NCBI RefSeq assembly: GCF_017357245.1
Contig: NZ_CP071612.1
Span: forward strand, 3,622,001 to 3,686,000
Direction of reading: 5' to 3'
DNA length: 64,000 nucleotides
From: Rhizobium bangladeshense
GTDB taxonomy: Bacteria > Pseudomonadota > Alphaproteobacteria > Rhizobiales > Rhizobiaceae
The position numbers and the translations under genes were made by a program. Positions 9,958-18,816 of this stretch are shown piece after piece; position 1 is the stretch's first letter, and the number at the start of each line of letters is the position of its first letter. The notes under the pieces were generated by a model. It was not told the DNA's origin. It saw only the letters and a list, made by a program, of their open reading frames with translations, and did no database searches.

Positions 9958-10491
9958 TTACATGCCGGCGCCGCCGAGCACGGTGACGGCACGGCGATTC
10001 TGCGACCAGCAGGAAATATCGTCGCAGACGGCGACCGGGCGTTCCTTGCCGTAGGAGATCGTCTTCATGCGCTGTGACGGAACGCCGCGCGAAGCGAGGT
10101 AATCCTTGGTGGCAGCCGCACGACGGGCGCCGAGCGCCAGGTTATATTCGCGCGTGCCGCGTTCGTCGGCATGGCCTTCGACGGTGATCTGGTAGTTGGG
10201 GTAGCGGCCAAGCCACTGCGCCTGACGGTCGAGCGTCTGCGCGGCATCGGCACGGATCGACGAGGAATCAGTGTCGAAGAAGATGCGGTCGCCGACATTG
10301 ACCGTGAAGTCCTGCGCGGAGCCTGGCGTTGCAGCACCGGCACCGAGGCCGAGTTCACCGGCGCTGTTCGGTACGCCGTTCTTCTTATTGGCGCAACCCG
10401 CGAGAGCGAGACCAGCGACGAGCGCGATCATGACGGGGTTACGGGCGAAATTCTGCATGCGGCTCACTGCCGGGGTGTGAATTCGGCTCAT
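9958..10491 (-). CDS. pal: Peptidoglycan-associated lipoprotein Pal
   Basis: Outer-membrane lipoprotein that binds peptidoglycan and TolB. The 177 residues carry a lipoprotein signal with lipobox LALAGC, the lipidated cysteine being C33. The OmpA-like C-terminal domain shows DRIFFDTDSSSIRADA, VEGHADERGTREYNLALGARRA and YGKERPV. ATG 10491 has AGGAG 9 bases upstream; the frame is open for 62 further codons through the intergenic region, which I treat as non-coding. Two cysteines in VCDDISCWSQNRR are typical of the alphaproteobacterial form. Confidence 0.95.
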   Translation of the reverse strand: MSRIHTPAVSRMQNFARNPVMIALVAGLALAGCANKKNGVPNSAGELGLGAGAATPGSAQDFTVNVGDRIFFDTDSSSIRADAAQTLDRQAQWLGRYPNYQITVEGHADERGTREYNLALGARRAAATKDYLASRGVPSQRMKTISYGKERPVAVCDDISCWSQNRRAVTVLGGAGM

Positions 10492-10560
10492 GGCCGGGTC
10501 TCCTTGCGATTTCAGGGTTTCCGGACAGTAACCGCACTCGGTTAACCGCCCCTCAAAGAT

Positions 10561-10570
10561 TATGGTTAAC
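10561..10570. promoter_or_regulatory. TTAACCATA half-site upstream of pal
   Basis: On the minus strand TTAACCATAA lies 70-80 bp upstream of pal. The same string occurs in the tolQ upstream region (14911-14922). It matches a CtrA half-site with flank but lacks the second TTAA at N7 spacing. Low-confidence regulatory call. Confidence 0.3.
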
Positions 10571-10639
10571 AATTTACTGATTTGTCTCGTAGTCGCCGGT
10601 TCCACGACTTTGAGGCGACATGAGGGCATTGTGCACTCG

Positions 10640-11947
10640 CTACTCCAGAAGTGGTGACCAGGCCGGGTCGGAAGCATAGCTCGGCGTCTTGACCAGCTGT
10701 TCGTTGTAGCCGGTCAGGTCAATTGAGTAGAGCTGCGGGCCGCCTGAACCTGCCGCCTGACGGAAGAACATCAGGACGCGACCGTTCGGCGCCCAGGTCG
10801 GGCCTTCATTGTGGAAGCCGGTCGTCAGGATGCGTTCGCCCGAACCATCCGGCTTCATCACGCCGATCGAGAACTTGCCGCCCGCCTGCTTGGTGAAGGC
10901 AATGAGATCGCCGCGCGGCGACCAGACCGGCGTCGAATAGGAGCCGTCGCCGAAGGAAATACGGGTCTGGCCGGAACCATCGGCATTCATCACGTAGATC
11001 TGCGGTTTACCACCGCGGTCGCTTTCGAAGCTGACGCGCGAGCCATCAGGCGAATAGGACGGGGAGGTGTCGATCGCCGCCGTCGAGGTCAGTCGTGTCG
11101 TCGTGCGCGAGCGCAGGTCCATCGTATAAATATTGGAATTGCCTTCCTGCTGCAGGCTCATGATCACCTTCTGGCCATCCGGCGAAAAGCGGGGCGAGAA
11201 AGTCATGCCGGGGAAGTTGCCGACAACCTCGCGCTGCCCGGTTTCGAGCTGCAGCAGATAGACCCGCGGCTGCTGGTTGGCGAAGGACATGTAGGTGACC
11301 TCCTGCCGGCTCGGCGAGAAGCGCGGCGTCAGCACGAGGTCGCTGCCATCGGTCAGCATCCGCACGTTGAAGCCGTCCTGGTCCATGATCGCCAGCTGCC
11401 GCTTGCGCTGCTGCTTGGTGCCGGATTCAGAGACGAAGACGACGCGGGTGTCGAAATAGCCTTCCTCGCCGGTGATCTGCTTATAGATCGCGTCGGCGAT
11501 GATGTGCGCGACACGCCGCCAGTTCTCTGGCTGGGTAAAGAACTGCTGGCCGGTCATCTGCTGGCCGGCGAACGGGTCCCACAGTCGGAATTCGGCGCGA
11601 AGGCGGCCATCCGCTTCCTTGGTAACCCGGCCGGTGACCAGCGCCTGTGCATTGATGACTTTCCAGTCCTCGAAACGTGGTGCTGCATCCGGATTGGAGA
11701 TCTTTTCGATAAAGGCGGTTTTGTTGATCGGTGCGAAGAGACCAGATCGCTGCAAGTCGGCGGTGATGACTTGCGAGACCTGCGCGCCCATGTCGCCCTG
11801 GAAATCCGTCACCGCAATCGGCATCGGCTGGACATTGCCTTTTCGAAGGTCGAGGGTGACCAACGCGTTCGCCGGCGTCGTAAAGGCTGCGACCCCAATC
11901 AGGCCTGCAATGACCATCAGAGCGCGGATGAGGGAACACTTGACCAT
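10640..11947 (-). CDS. tolB: Tol-Pal system beta-propeller protein TolB
   Basis: Periplasmic protein that shuttles between Pal and TolA. The 435 residues start with a signal peptide (about 1-28, ending TTPANA before LVTLDLRKG). An N-terminal alpha/beta domain ([15 protein letters not shown]) is followed by a six-bladed propeller with repeated SPDG-type turns ([46 protein letters not shown]). ATG 11947 is preferred over ATG 11968 because AAAGG precedes it and it begins the signal peptide. It starts 22 bp after the small TolA-like gene. Confidence 0.96.
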   Translation of the reverse strand: MVKCSLIRALMVIAGLIGVAAFTTPANALVTLDLRKGNVQPMPIAVTDFQGDMGAQVSQVITADLQRSGLFAPINKTAFIEKISNPDAAPRFEDWKVINAQALVTGRVTKEADGRLRAEFRLWDPFAGQQMTGQQFFTQPENWRRVAHIIADAIYKQITGEEGYFDTRVVFVSESGTKQQRKRQLAIMDQDGFNVRMLTDGSDLVLTPRFSPSRQEVTYMSFANQQPRVYLLQLETGQREVVGNFPGMTFSPRFSPDGQKVIMSLQQEGNSNIYTMDLRSRTTTRLTSTAAIDTSPSYSPDGSRVSFESDRGGKPQIYVMNADGSGQTRISFGDGSYSTPVWSPRGDLIAFTKQAGGKFSIGVMKPDGSGERILTTGFHNEGPTWAPNGRVLMFFRQAAGSGGPQLYSIDLTGYNEQLVKTPSYASDPAWSPLLE

Positions 11948-11969
11948 ATCAAACAAGCCTTTCAGCATC

Positions 11970-12371
11970 TTATTGGGCAAAGCCGCTGGTGTCGAAGTTC
12001 AAAACGACTTCCTTCCAGACATCGTATTTTTCTTTCGGGAGCATGGTGAATGGCGCGGAACGCCGGGCCGCAGCCGACATACTTTTCCGAGCGGCTTCGG
12101 TGCCGCCCGAAGCTGTTACCTTAGGTGAACCAACGATCGCGCCAGTCTTATCGAGCCACAGGTGGATAGTGATCACGACTCCGCCGTCGCTCGCCCGCAC
12201 GGGAGGAACATTGAAGGAGGAAGCGATTGCGCGCTGCAAATCCACGGCCGACTTATCAGAGATCGCCGCGTCGACCGGCTGTGCCAACACTTCAGGCGCA
12301 CAAGCCAGAATCGTTCCGAGCATGATGGCGGCTGCAATAGACTTGTTGCCATGGGACAGGTCCATCAGCAT
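11970..12371 (-). CDS. Periplasmic TolA C-terminal-domain protein (second, short TolA-like protein)
   Basis: A 133-residue protein made of a signal peptide (hydrophobic [19 protein letters not shown]) and one domain like the C-terminus of the TolA encoded just upstream. Matching blocks are [21 protein letters not shown] against MVITVRFKLDKDGNIIGQPEI, and [16 protein letters not shown] against DKYDVWNEVVLNFHPS. It lacks the membrane anchor's long Pro/Lys/Glu spacer. Its ATG directly follows the tolA TGA (TGAATG), so translation is probably coupled. I infer a tandem partial duplication giving a soluble TolA domain III that could compete for TolB or Pal. Confidence 0.85.
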   Translation of the reverse strand: MLMDLSHGNKSIAAAIMLGTILACAPEVLAQPVDAAISDKSAVDLQRAIASSFNVPPVRASDGGVVITIHLWLDKTGAIVGSPKVTASGGTEAARKSMSAAARRSAPFTMLPKEKYDVWKEVVLNFDTSGFAQ

Positions 12372-13517
12372 TCAAATCCCCATATCGCTGGGATGAAAGT
12401 TAAGGACAACCTCGTTCCACACGTCATACTTGTCCATCGGAAGCGTCGTGCGGAACGAGGGAGCAGATTTCATCACGGCACGGTAAGCGCCACTTTCCAG
12501 CGCACGACGCGTTGAATCGGTGCTGCTTCCACCGGAAGACTCGATTTCAGGCTGGCCGATGATGTTTCCATCTTTATCGAGCTTGAAACGCACCGTGATG
12601 ACCATGCCGGAAAGGCCTTCCATTCCCGGAGTAATAAGCCAGTTACCCTGGATCAACCCCTGTAGCGCATCTTGTTCGCTTTGGCTGAGCTTGGAGCCGC
12701 CATTGCTCTTCTTCGCCCCCAGCGACGCCTCCTGCGTCGAGCGGTTGGCGCCGCCGGCGGAGGGATCCGTCTTGTTCAGCAAGGCCGAAATCTCGTCCGC
12801 GTTGAAGTCGCTCTTCATTGAAGAAGCCGATTTCGCCACTTCCTGTTTCTTGTCGGCCTTCTTCTTGTCTGTCGGTCTTTCTGCAGCCTTCGGCTCGTCC
12901 GGCGTTTTTTCCGGCGGCTTTTCAGCAGACTTCTTTGGTTCCGGCGGCTTGACTTGCGGCTTGACGACCGGCGTCGGCACCTTGTCCGGTAAGGCTTCGG
13001 CCTCCGGCTTCGGCGGCTCTTCAGGCTTGGCCTGTTCTTCCGGCGGCTTCTCTTCCGGTTTCGGCGGCGTTACCTCGACCGGCTTCGGCGGGGGAATGGA
13101 GGCGACCTCCTTCGGCTGCTCGACCTCCGTCTCTTCCTTGTTGATTTCCTTGACGTCGTTCGGCTTGGGATCGACTTGAGGCTGCGGCTTCTCGCTCGAA
13201 TTTGCCGCGGCGGCTTCGCTGTTGCTCGGTTTGGCGTTCGGCACCGGCGGCGTCTTCAGGTCGATATTGTTGTCGCCGGCATTCTCCGCAGGCTGCGTGA
13301 TCGGCGGCCGAGTCGTCGGCACGGGCGCGGACGTTTCCTTCTTCGGAGCCGTCTTTTCGCCCTGCTGCATCTGGGTGATGGATTCCACCGGCACGAGATC
13401 GACCGGCATCGCCTCGAAATCCTCGACCTTAAAGGACTCCGGCGCGCCGAGCGACACCATGGCCCAGGTGAGCACCAGGCCATGCAGAACAGCAGATGTG
13501 ACGACGCTGGCCTTCAT
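12372..13517 (-). CDS. tolA: TolA, energy-transducing periplasm-spanning protein
   Basis: Couples the proton-driven TolQR motor to TolB/Pal. The 381 residues have one N-terminal membrane helix (about 5-25, SAVLHGLVLTWAMVSLG), a long periplasmic spacer rich in Pro, Lys and Glu (about 50-240, such as PPKPEEKPPEEQAKPEEPP), and a C-terminal TonB/TolA-like domain (about 285-381) ending EVVLNFHPSDMGI. It begins 8 bp after tolR. The usual TolA spacer is Ala/Lys-helical; here it is proline-rich and probably extended. Confidence 0.92.
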   Translation of the reverse strand: MKASVVTSAVLHGLVLTWAMVSLGAPESFKVEDFEAMPVDLVPVESITQMQQGEKTAPKKETSAPVPTTRPPITQPAENAGDNNIDLKTPPVPNAKPSNSEAAAANSSEKPQPQVDPKPNDVKEINKEETEVEQPKEVASIPPPKPVEVTPPKPEEKPPEEQAKPEEPPKPEAEALPDKVPTPVVKPQVKPPEPKKSAEKPPEKTPDEPKAAERPTDKKKADKKQEVAKSASSMKSDFNADEISALLNKTDPSAGGANRSTQEASLGAKKSNGGSKLSQSEQDALQGLIQGNWLITPGMEGLSGMVITVRFKLDKDGNIIGQPEIESSGGSSTDSTRRALESGAYRAVMKSAPSFRTTLPMDKYDVWNEVVLNFHPSDMGI

Positions 13518-13525
13518 GTTGAGCG

Positions 13526-13981
13526 CTATTGGTCCTTCTTCTGCTGCGTCACGAGGCCGATATTCTTAAAGCCGGCCCCCTGGATGCGAGCCATGACGTC
13601 GGCGATGACGCCGTAGGGTGCCGTCGCGTCGCCGCGCACGAAGATGCGTTCGTTATAGCCGGTGGTCGCGATCGCCTCGAGCTTGGCGGCGATCTCGGCC
13701 GCCGGGATCGGCGTTTCCTGCAGGAACACCTCGCCGTCGTTCTTGACCGAAATCGTGATCGGCTGCGTCTCGGAATTCAGCGCCTTGGCCTGCGTTTCCG
13801 GCAGGTCGATCGGCACGCCGACCGTCATCATCGGTGCTGCCACCATGAAGATGATCAAAAGCACGAGCATGACGTCGACGAGCGGCGTCACGTTGATTTC
13901 AGAAATGACGGCCTTGTTCCGACCGCCGCGACGGCGGCGTCCGCCGCCCCCGCCGCCATTGCCTCCAACAGCCATACCCAT
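13526..13981 (-). CDS. tolR: TolR, proton-channel subunit of the Tol motor
   Basis: ExbD/TolR family, inner membrane. The 151 residues start with a glycine/arginine-rich cytoplasmic leader (GGGGGGRRRRGGRNK), then INVTPLVDVMLVLLIIFMV with the essential membrane aspartate D36, then a periplasmic domain (PIDLPETQAKAL). It lies between tolQ and tolA with short gaps, as expected for one operon. Confidence 0.95.
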   Translation of the reverse strand: MGMAVGGNGGGGGGRRRRGGRNKAVISEINVTPLVDVMLVLLIIFMVAAPMMTVGVPIDLPETQAKALNSETQPITISVKNDGEVFLQETPIPAAEIAAKLEAIATTGYNERIFVRGDATAPYGVIADVMARIQGAGFKNIGLVTQQKKDQ

Positions 13982-13999
13982 GTCAGATTACTCCGTTGG

Positions 14000-14719
14000 T
14001 TACTGAGCGGCAGCGCGCGGCTGCAGCTTCTCGTCGATCTGGCGCGAAAGTATGGCGGAGAATTCGTCTGCGAAGCCTTCCATGCGGGCCGAAAGCTTGC
14101 CGGCGTCAGCGGAGAACTTGTTGTAGGCGATAACCGCCGGGATAGCGGCGACGAGGCCGATCGCGGTGGCAAGCAGCGCTTCGGCGATACCGGGCGCAAC
14201 AACCGCGAGATTGGTCGACTTCGAACCGGCGATCGCCTGGAACGAGGTCATGATACCGACGACCGTGCCGAAGAGACCGATGAACGGCCCCGCCGAACCG
14301 ATGGTCGCAAGGGATCCCAAACGGGCGCCGAGATATTCGGTTTCACGGGCGAGCGTTACGTCCATGGCGCGGTCGATACGCATCTGCAGGCCGATCGGCG
14401 AGCGGGCGCCGCGTTCAAAGGATTTCTTCCACTCGCGCATGGCCGCGACGAAGATTGCCGCCAGACCCGTATTGTTGCGTTCCGACAGCGAGCGGTAGAG
14501 TTCTTCCAGCGACTGGCCCGACCAGAAAACCTGCTCGAACTTGTCGAACTGCCGCCGTGCGCGGCCATAGGCCAGATACTTGTCGATGACGATCGCCCAG
14601 GTCCACACCGAGGCCGCGATGAGCCCGAGCATGACGAGCTTGACGACGAGGCCGGCCTGCATGAAAAGCGACCAGAGGCTGACGTCCGTCGTTGCTGCTG
14701 CCAATCCTACTTGTTCCAT
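14000..14719 (-). CDS. tolQ: TolQ, proton-channel subunit of the Tol motor
   Basis: MotA/TolQ/ExbB family, inner membrane. The 239 residues start MEQVGLAAATTDVSLWSLF. The first membrane helix is at about 20-40 and a helical pair at about 135-185 includes GSAGPFIGLFGTVVGIMTSF and EALLATAIGLVAAIPAVIAYN, the signature blocks of the channel. ATG 14719 was chosen as the conserved start; the open frame runs 17 codons further upstream. First gene of the tolQRA group. Confidence 0.95.
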   Translation of the reverse strand: MEQVGLAAATTDVSLWSLFMQAGLVVKLVMLGLIAASVWTWAIVIDKYLAYGRARRQFDKFEQVFWSGQSLEELYRSLSERNNTGLAAIFVAAMREWKKSFERGARSPIGLQMRIDRAMDVTLARETEYLGARLGSLATIGSAGPFIGLFGTVVGIMTSFQAIAGSKSTNLAVVAPGIAEALLATAIGLVAAIPAVIAYNKFSADAGKLSARMEGFADEFSAILSRQIDEKLQPRAAAQ

Positions 14720-15101
14720 TGATTCAAAATCCCCGAATCCAAACGCCCGGCGCTGGACCGGGCGGCACAAAGTGATCTCGCAAGAAGTGTCCGGCGGCCG
14801 CCGCCCAAAGCCCTGGTCAAGCTTCCAAGCTCATCTTCCGCCTTCTTGCCGTCAAATTTGGTCAAAGGAAGGCGTGCACCGCACAAACTCCGACTTTCCC
14901 AGTAAGACACTATTATGGTTAATAGATCGTTAGTTCTGGAGTGTGACAGTAAGCCTGTGTTCGGAAGGTTTTGTTCCATGGATTACTTGACCGGAGCAAG
15001 GTCCGGTTGCCGAAAAGGCGCTCGTCCTGCGGCGCGCGAATTCCTTCACATAAAGATCAAGTTTTGACAAGCGCATAATTGCCGCTGGCAGGCGGTTCGC
15101 T
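14720..15101. other. Intergenic region upstream of tolQ, no gene seen
   Basis: Non-coding in all frames as far as I can judge. It holds an AT-rich stretch near 14905-14935 with a CtrA-like box and, read on the plus strand, a TTGACA at 15064-15069 that faces away from any plausible gene. Confidence 0.5.
14918..14933. promoter_or_regulatory. CtrA-like box upstream of tolQ
   Basis: On the minus strand CTAA-CGATCTA-TTAAC differs from TTAA-N7-TTAAC at one base. It is followed by CATAATA. It lies about 200 bp upstream of tolQ. Motif-based inference only. Confidence 0.4.
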
Positions 15102-15557
15102 CTATAGCGGCTTGCTGCCTTCCAGGAATTTCATTGCCAGCGTTTCCGGCAGCCGCCTCGGCCGGCCCTTCGCATTGATGACGGCAATGATCACCTTGGC
15201 GGCAATCAACAGCGTCTCGCCGCAACGAATCTGCTGATTGAGCACCATTTTGGCGCCGCCGGCTTTTTCCGTGTGCGTCAGGATCGTCAGCACATCATCC
15301 ATGCGCGCCGGGCTCTTGAAGTCGATCTCCATGCGGTGGACGACGAAGACGAGCCCCTCCTCATCGGCGCTGACGAGCTCGCGCTGCTCGACTCCGAGGC
15401 AGCGCAGGTAATCGGTGCGGCCACGCTCGAGGAAATGCAGATAGCGGGCGTGATAGACGAGGCCCGAGAAATCCGTATCTTCATAATAGACCCGCTGAAC
15501 AAGGCGATGTCCTGCCTCCGTCAGCTCTCCCGAAATGGAAAAAGGGCGTTCCGTCAT
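15102..15557 (-). CDS. ybgC: Tol-Pal-associated acyl-CoA thioesterase YbgC
   Basis: Hotdog-fold thioesterase (4-hydroxybenzoyl-CoA thioesterase type), 151 residues starting MTERPFSISGELT. The active-site block YYEDTDFSGLVYHARYLHFLERGRT carries the catalytic aspartate. Later blocks are FVVHRMEIDFKSPARMDD and NQQIRCGETLLIAAKV. It precedes tolQ on the same strand, the standard order, but 382 bp away, so tolQ probably has its own promoter. ATG 15557 chosen by family start; the frame is open 19 codons upstream. Confidence 0.93.
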   Translation of the reverse strand: MTERPFSISGELTEAGHRLVQRVYYEDTDFSGLVYHARYLHFLERGRTDYLRCLGVEQRELVSADEEGLVFVVHRMEIDFKSPARMDDVLTILTHTEKAGGAKMVLNQQIRCGETLLIAAKVIIAVINAKGRPRRLPETLAMKFLEGSKPL

Positions 15558-15699
15558 AATTTTCTCCAAACTGAGGTGCCCTCTTTGGCGCAATGCTTCC
15601 CGACAGGCAAGCATTGAATGCCGCGGCCGGCAGGCATTGAATGATTGTCATAATTTCTAATTATTCCCGGTAACGGGCGACCAATCAGGAGACGATACG

Positions 15700-16920
15700 A
15701 TGAAGATTGCGGTTATGGGCGGAGATGGTTTCATTGGGTGGCCAACATCGCTGCATCTCTCCGATGCCGGTCACGACGTCCATATCCTCGACAACCTCTC
15801 GCGCCGCTGGATCGACACCGAGCTCGGCGTCCAGTCGCTGACGCCGATGGATTCGATCCAGGAGCGCACCCGCATCTGGCATGCCGAGACAGGACGCCGC
15901 ATCCATTTCAACCTGATTGACCTCGCCAGGGATTACGAGCTGCTGAAGAACTGGCTTGCCGAGCACCGGCCGGATGCCATTGTCCATTTTGCAGAGCAGC
16001 GCGCGGCGCCCTATTCGATGAAGAGCGACCGCCACAAGAACTACACGGTCAACAACAATGTCAGCGCCACGCATAACCTCTTGAACGCCTTGACCGAGCT
16101 CAATCTCGATGCCCACCTCGTCCATCTCGGCACCATGGGTGTTTATGGCTATTCGACTGTCGGCGCCGCGATCCCGGAAGGTTACCTGCCGGTTGGGATC
16201 GAGACTGCAAGCGGCGAGACGGTCAGCCAGGAAATCCTCTATCCCGCCAATCCCGGCTCAATCTATCACATGACCAAGTGCCTGGATCAGCTTCTCTTCC
16301 AGTTCTACGCCAAGAATGACGGCTTGCGGATCACCGACCTCCACCAGGGCATCGTCTGGGGTACGCATACCGAGCAGACGCGCCGCCACGCGCAGCTTAT
16401 CAACCGTTTCGATTACGATGGCGATTACGGCACGGTGCTGAACCGCTTCCTCATTCAGGCAGCAATCGGTTATCCGCTGACGGTGCATGGCACCGGCGGC
16501 CAGACCCGCGCCTTCATCCACATCCAGGATTCGGTGCGTTGCATCGAGCTGGCGCTCAAGAACCCGCCTGTCCGCGGCGCCCGCGTCGAGATCTTCAATC
16601 AGATGACGGAAACCCACCGGGTACGCGACCTCGCCGAGATGATCGCCAGGATGAGCGGCGCCAAGATCGCCTGGCTGCCCAACCCGCGCAAGGAAGCCGC
16701 CGAGAACGAGTTGATCGTCAGGAATGAGAAGTTCCTCGACCTCGGTCTTGAGCCGATCACCCTGGAAACCGGCCTGCTCGGAGAGATCGTCGACGTGGCG
16801 AAGAAATTCGCCTATCGCGTCGACCGCGCACGGGTGCCTGCTGTCTCCGCCTGGACCAGGGATATCGCCGCGACGATCGACCACGATCCGGAAGGTAAGC
16901 GGTTGAAGTCCGTCTCGTGA
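15700..16920 (+). CDS. sqdB: UDP-sulfoquinovose synthase
   Basis: Makes UDP-sulfoquinovose from UDP-glucose and sulfite for sulfoquinovosyl diacylglycerol synthesis. The 406 residues are a short-chain (extended SDR) enzyme with the nucleotide motif GGDGFIGW at the N-terminus, catalytic T145 in HLGTMGVYGYS, and Y189/K193 in YHMTKCLDQ. T145 coincides with the catalytic threonine number of plant SQD1. Blocks DNLSRRWIDTELG and HFAEQRAAPYSM are diagnostic. First gene of sqdBDC. Confidence 0.96.
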   Translation: MKIAVMGGDGFIGWPTSLHLSDAGHDVHILDNLSRRWIDTELGVQSLTPMDSIQERTRIWHAETGRRIHFNLIDLARDYELLKNWLAEHRPDAIVHFAEQRAAPYSMKSDRHKNYTVNNNVSATHNLLNALTELNLDAHLVHLGTMGVYGYSTVGAAIPEGYLPVGIETASGETVSQEILYPANPGSIYHMTKCLDQLLFQFYAKNDGLRITDLHQGIVWGTHTEQTRRHAQLINRFDYDGDYGTVLNRFLIQAAIGYPLTVHGTGGQTRAFIHIQDSVRCIELALKNPPVRGARVEIFNQMTETHRVRDLAEMIARMSGAKIAWLPNPRKEAAENELIVRNEKFLDLGLEPITLETGLLGEIVDVAKKFAYRVDRARVPAVSAWTRDIAATIDHDPEGKRLKSVS

Positions 16921-16961
16921 GCACGAAAAGCACTTGCATTGGGAAGTGGAGCAACCAGAAA

Positions 16962-16998
16962 CTCCCTCATTTCTGTGCTTGTCACAGGAATGAGGGAG
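16962..16998 (+). repeat. Strong inverted repeat between sqdB and sqdD
   Basis: Two 16-nt arms (16962-16977 and 16983-16998) around a 5-nt loop are complementary except for a T/G pair, which is a permitted G-U wobble in RNA. The arms begin CTCCCTCATT and end AATGAGGGAG. No T-run follows, so it is not a classical terminator. It sits 42 bp after sqdB and 22 bp before sqdD and may act in mRNA processing or stability. Confidence 0.75.
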
Positions 16999-17020
16999 CA
17001 CATCGAGGCAGTCGAACACG

Positions 17021-17845
17021 ATGAACGCTTCGTCTGTATTCGCCTACGTCACCCTCGTCACCAATGCCGACTATGCCATGGGCGCCACCGCCCTCGCCCG
17101 CTCCTTGCGCCGCACCGGCACCAGCGCCGACATCGTCGTCCTCCACAGCGGCGGCGTTGACGGAGCCGCTCTCGCCCCGCTCAAGAGCCTTGACTGCCGC
17201 CTGATCCCAGTCGAGCACCTGCCGCTTTCCGATGCCTTCAACGAACGCCACGCCCGCGGCCATCTCCACTCAGCTGCCCCTTTCACCAAAGGCCGCAAGC
17301 CGGCCTTTCATTCGCCGCTCGACAATTTCTGCAAGCTCAGGCTTTGGCAGCTCGTCGAATACGAGCGCTGTGTGTTCATTGACGCCGATGCACTGGTGCT
17401 GAAGAACGTCGACAGGCTCTTTCTCTATCCGGAATTTTCCGCCGCTCCCAATGTCTATGAGAGCCTCGCGGATTTTCGCCGCATGAATTCCGGCGTCTTC
17501 GTCGCCACGCCGTCGCATGACACATTCCGGCACATGCTCGAATACCTTGACAGGCCGGAGATCTTCTGGCGACGCACCGATCAGACGTTTCTGGAGACGT
17601 TCTTCTCGGAATGGCACGGCCTGCCGGTCTATTTCAACATGCTGCAATATGTATGGTTCACCATGCCTGAGCTTTGGGACTGGAAGAGCATTTCGATCGT
17701 GCACTACCAGTATGAAAAACCGTGGGAAAAGGATCATCCCAAGGCAAAACAGCTACAACCTTTGATCGATCTATGGAATCGTATACACGAGGGCGGCGAT
17801 CTGCCCGAGATCACGGCGCTCAAGAATCCGGAAGGGACAGCATGA
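17021..17845 (+). CDS. sqdD: Family 8 glycosyltransferase (SqdD, sulfolipid synthesis)
   Basis: Proposed to transfer sulfoquinovose from the UDP donor to diacylglycerol in bacterial sulfolipid synthesis. The 274 residues resemble glycogenin-type GT8 enzymes: YVTLVTNADYAMGATALARSL at the N-terminus, the DXD-type metal motif FIDADAL near residue 121-127, FNSGVFVA-like RRMNSGVFVATPS, and RRTDQTFLETFF. It follows sqdB and its stop overlaps the sqdC start (ATGA), showing translational coupling. Confidence 0.9.
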   Translation: MNASSVFAYVTLVTNADYAMGATALARSLRRTGTSADIVVLHSGGVDGAALAPLKSLDCRLIPVEHLPLSDAFNERHARGHLHSAAPFTKGRKPAFHSPLDNFCKLRLWQLVEYERCVFIDADALVLKNVDRLFLYPEFSAAPNVYESLADFRRMNSGVFVATPSHDTFRHMLEYLDRPEIFWRRTDQTFLETFFSEWHGLPVYFNMLQYVWFTMPELWDWKSISIVHYQYEKPWEKDHPKAKQLQPLIDLWNRIHEGGDLPEITALKNPEGTA

Positions 17846-18759
17846 AAGTTCTGGTATCCGGGGGAACGGGTCTCGTCGGCCGTTACGTCGTCGAGGAACT
17901 GCTGGCCGCCGGCTATCAGGTGATCGTCGGCGCACGCCGGGCGCCGCTGCCCCGCTTCTTCTCCCGCCCGGTCGAATTTGCGGCGCTCTCCCTCGATCCG
18001 GACAAAGACCAGATCGATGTTTTCGACGATGCCTATTTCTTCGTCCACGCCGCCTTCAGCCATCTCCCTGGAAAATATCGCGGCGGTGAGGGCGACGATC
18101 CTAAAACCTTTCAAAAATTGAATCTCAACGGCAGCGTCCGGCTTTTCGAAGCGGCCAAACGTGCCGGCACGCGCCGTTGTGTCTTCCTGTCCAGCCGCGC
18201 CGCCTATGGCGACCATCCTCCGGGAGTCGAGCTTACCGAGACGATGCTGGCTAAGCCCGAGACGCTTTACGGTCAGATCAAACTCGATACCGAACGAGCA
18301 TTAGCCGAACTTAAGTCCCCCGGGTTTGCAGGCGTGAGTCTGAGGGCGACCGGCGTCTATGGCGATCTTTTTCCCAACAAATGGGATGGCCTCATCGCCG
18401 ATTATCTCGCCGGCCGGCCGGTCGCTGCTCGCGTGGGAACGGAGTTACACGGCCGCGACCTCGCGCGGGCGGTGCGACTGATGCTGGAGACGGAAAGCAC
18501 CCGAATCTCGGGCGAGATATTCAACATCTCGGATATATCAGTAGACACCAACGATATCCTCTCACCCATCCGTCGCGAGATGGGCTGTCGGCACGCTCTG
18601 CCGGCTGCTGCCGATAAAGCGGTGCTAAACCCAATGAGCACGGCGAAAATCCGTGCGCTCGGCTGGACGCCTGGCGGAACCGCTCTTTTCGAAGAGACGA
18701 TGCACCGGCTCGCCGCCGGCTTGTCGCAATCCCGAGGACACAGGTCCACACAAGTCTGA
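17842..18759 (+). CDS. sqdC: NAD-dependent epimerase/reductase-like protein (SqdC, sulfolipid synthesis)
   Basis: Third gene of the sqdBDC set. The 305 residues begin with a Rossmann motif (MKVLVSGGTGLVGRYVVEELL) and keep the SDR-type CVFLSSRAAYGDHP and YGQIKLDTERAL, in which Y and K are in catalytic positions. SqdC is required for sulfolipid synthesis in some bacteria but its exact reaction is not settled to my knowledge. The ATG at 17842 overlaps the sqdD stop by 4 bp; the frame is open further upstream inside sqdD and I reject that extension. Confidence 0.85.
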   Translation: MKVLVSGGTGLVGRYVVEELLAAGYQVIVGARRAPLPRFFSRPVEFAALSLDPDKDQIDVFDDAYFFVHAAFSHLPGKYRGGEGDDPKTFQKLNLNGSVRLFEAAKRAGTRRCVFLSSRAAYGDHPPGVELTETMLAKPETLYGQIKLDTERALAELKSPGFAGVSLRATGVYGDLFPNKWDGLIADYLAGRPVAARVGTELHGRDLARAVRLMLETESTRISGEIFNISDISVDTNDILSPIRREMGCRHALPAAADKAVLNPMSTAKIRALGWTPGGTALFEETMHRLAAGLSQSRGHRSTQV

Positions 18760-18816
18760 CATTGCAGAATAAGCCCAAATCGTCATTGGGACCCGAACTG
18801 CCATTCGGGGATTGTT

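Noticed and set aside
10811..12049. A 412-codon plus-strand frame opposite tolB
   Set aside because: Antisense artefact of tolB; composition is Arg/His/Asp-rich without structure.
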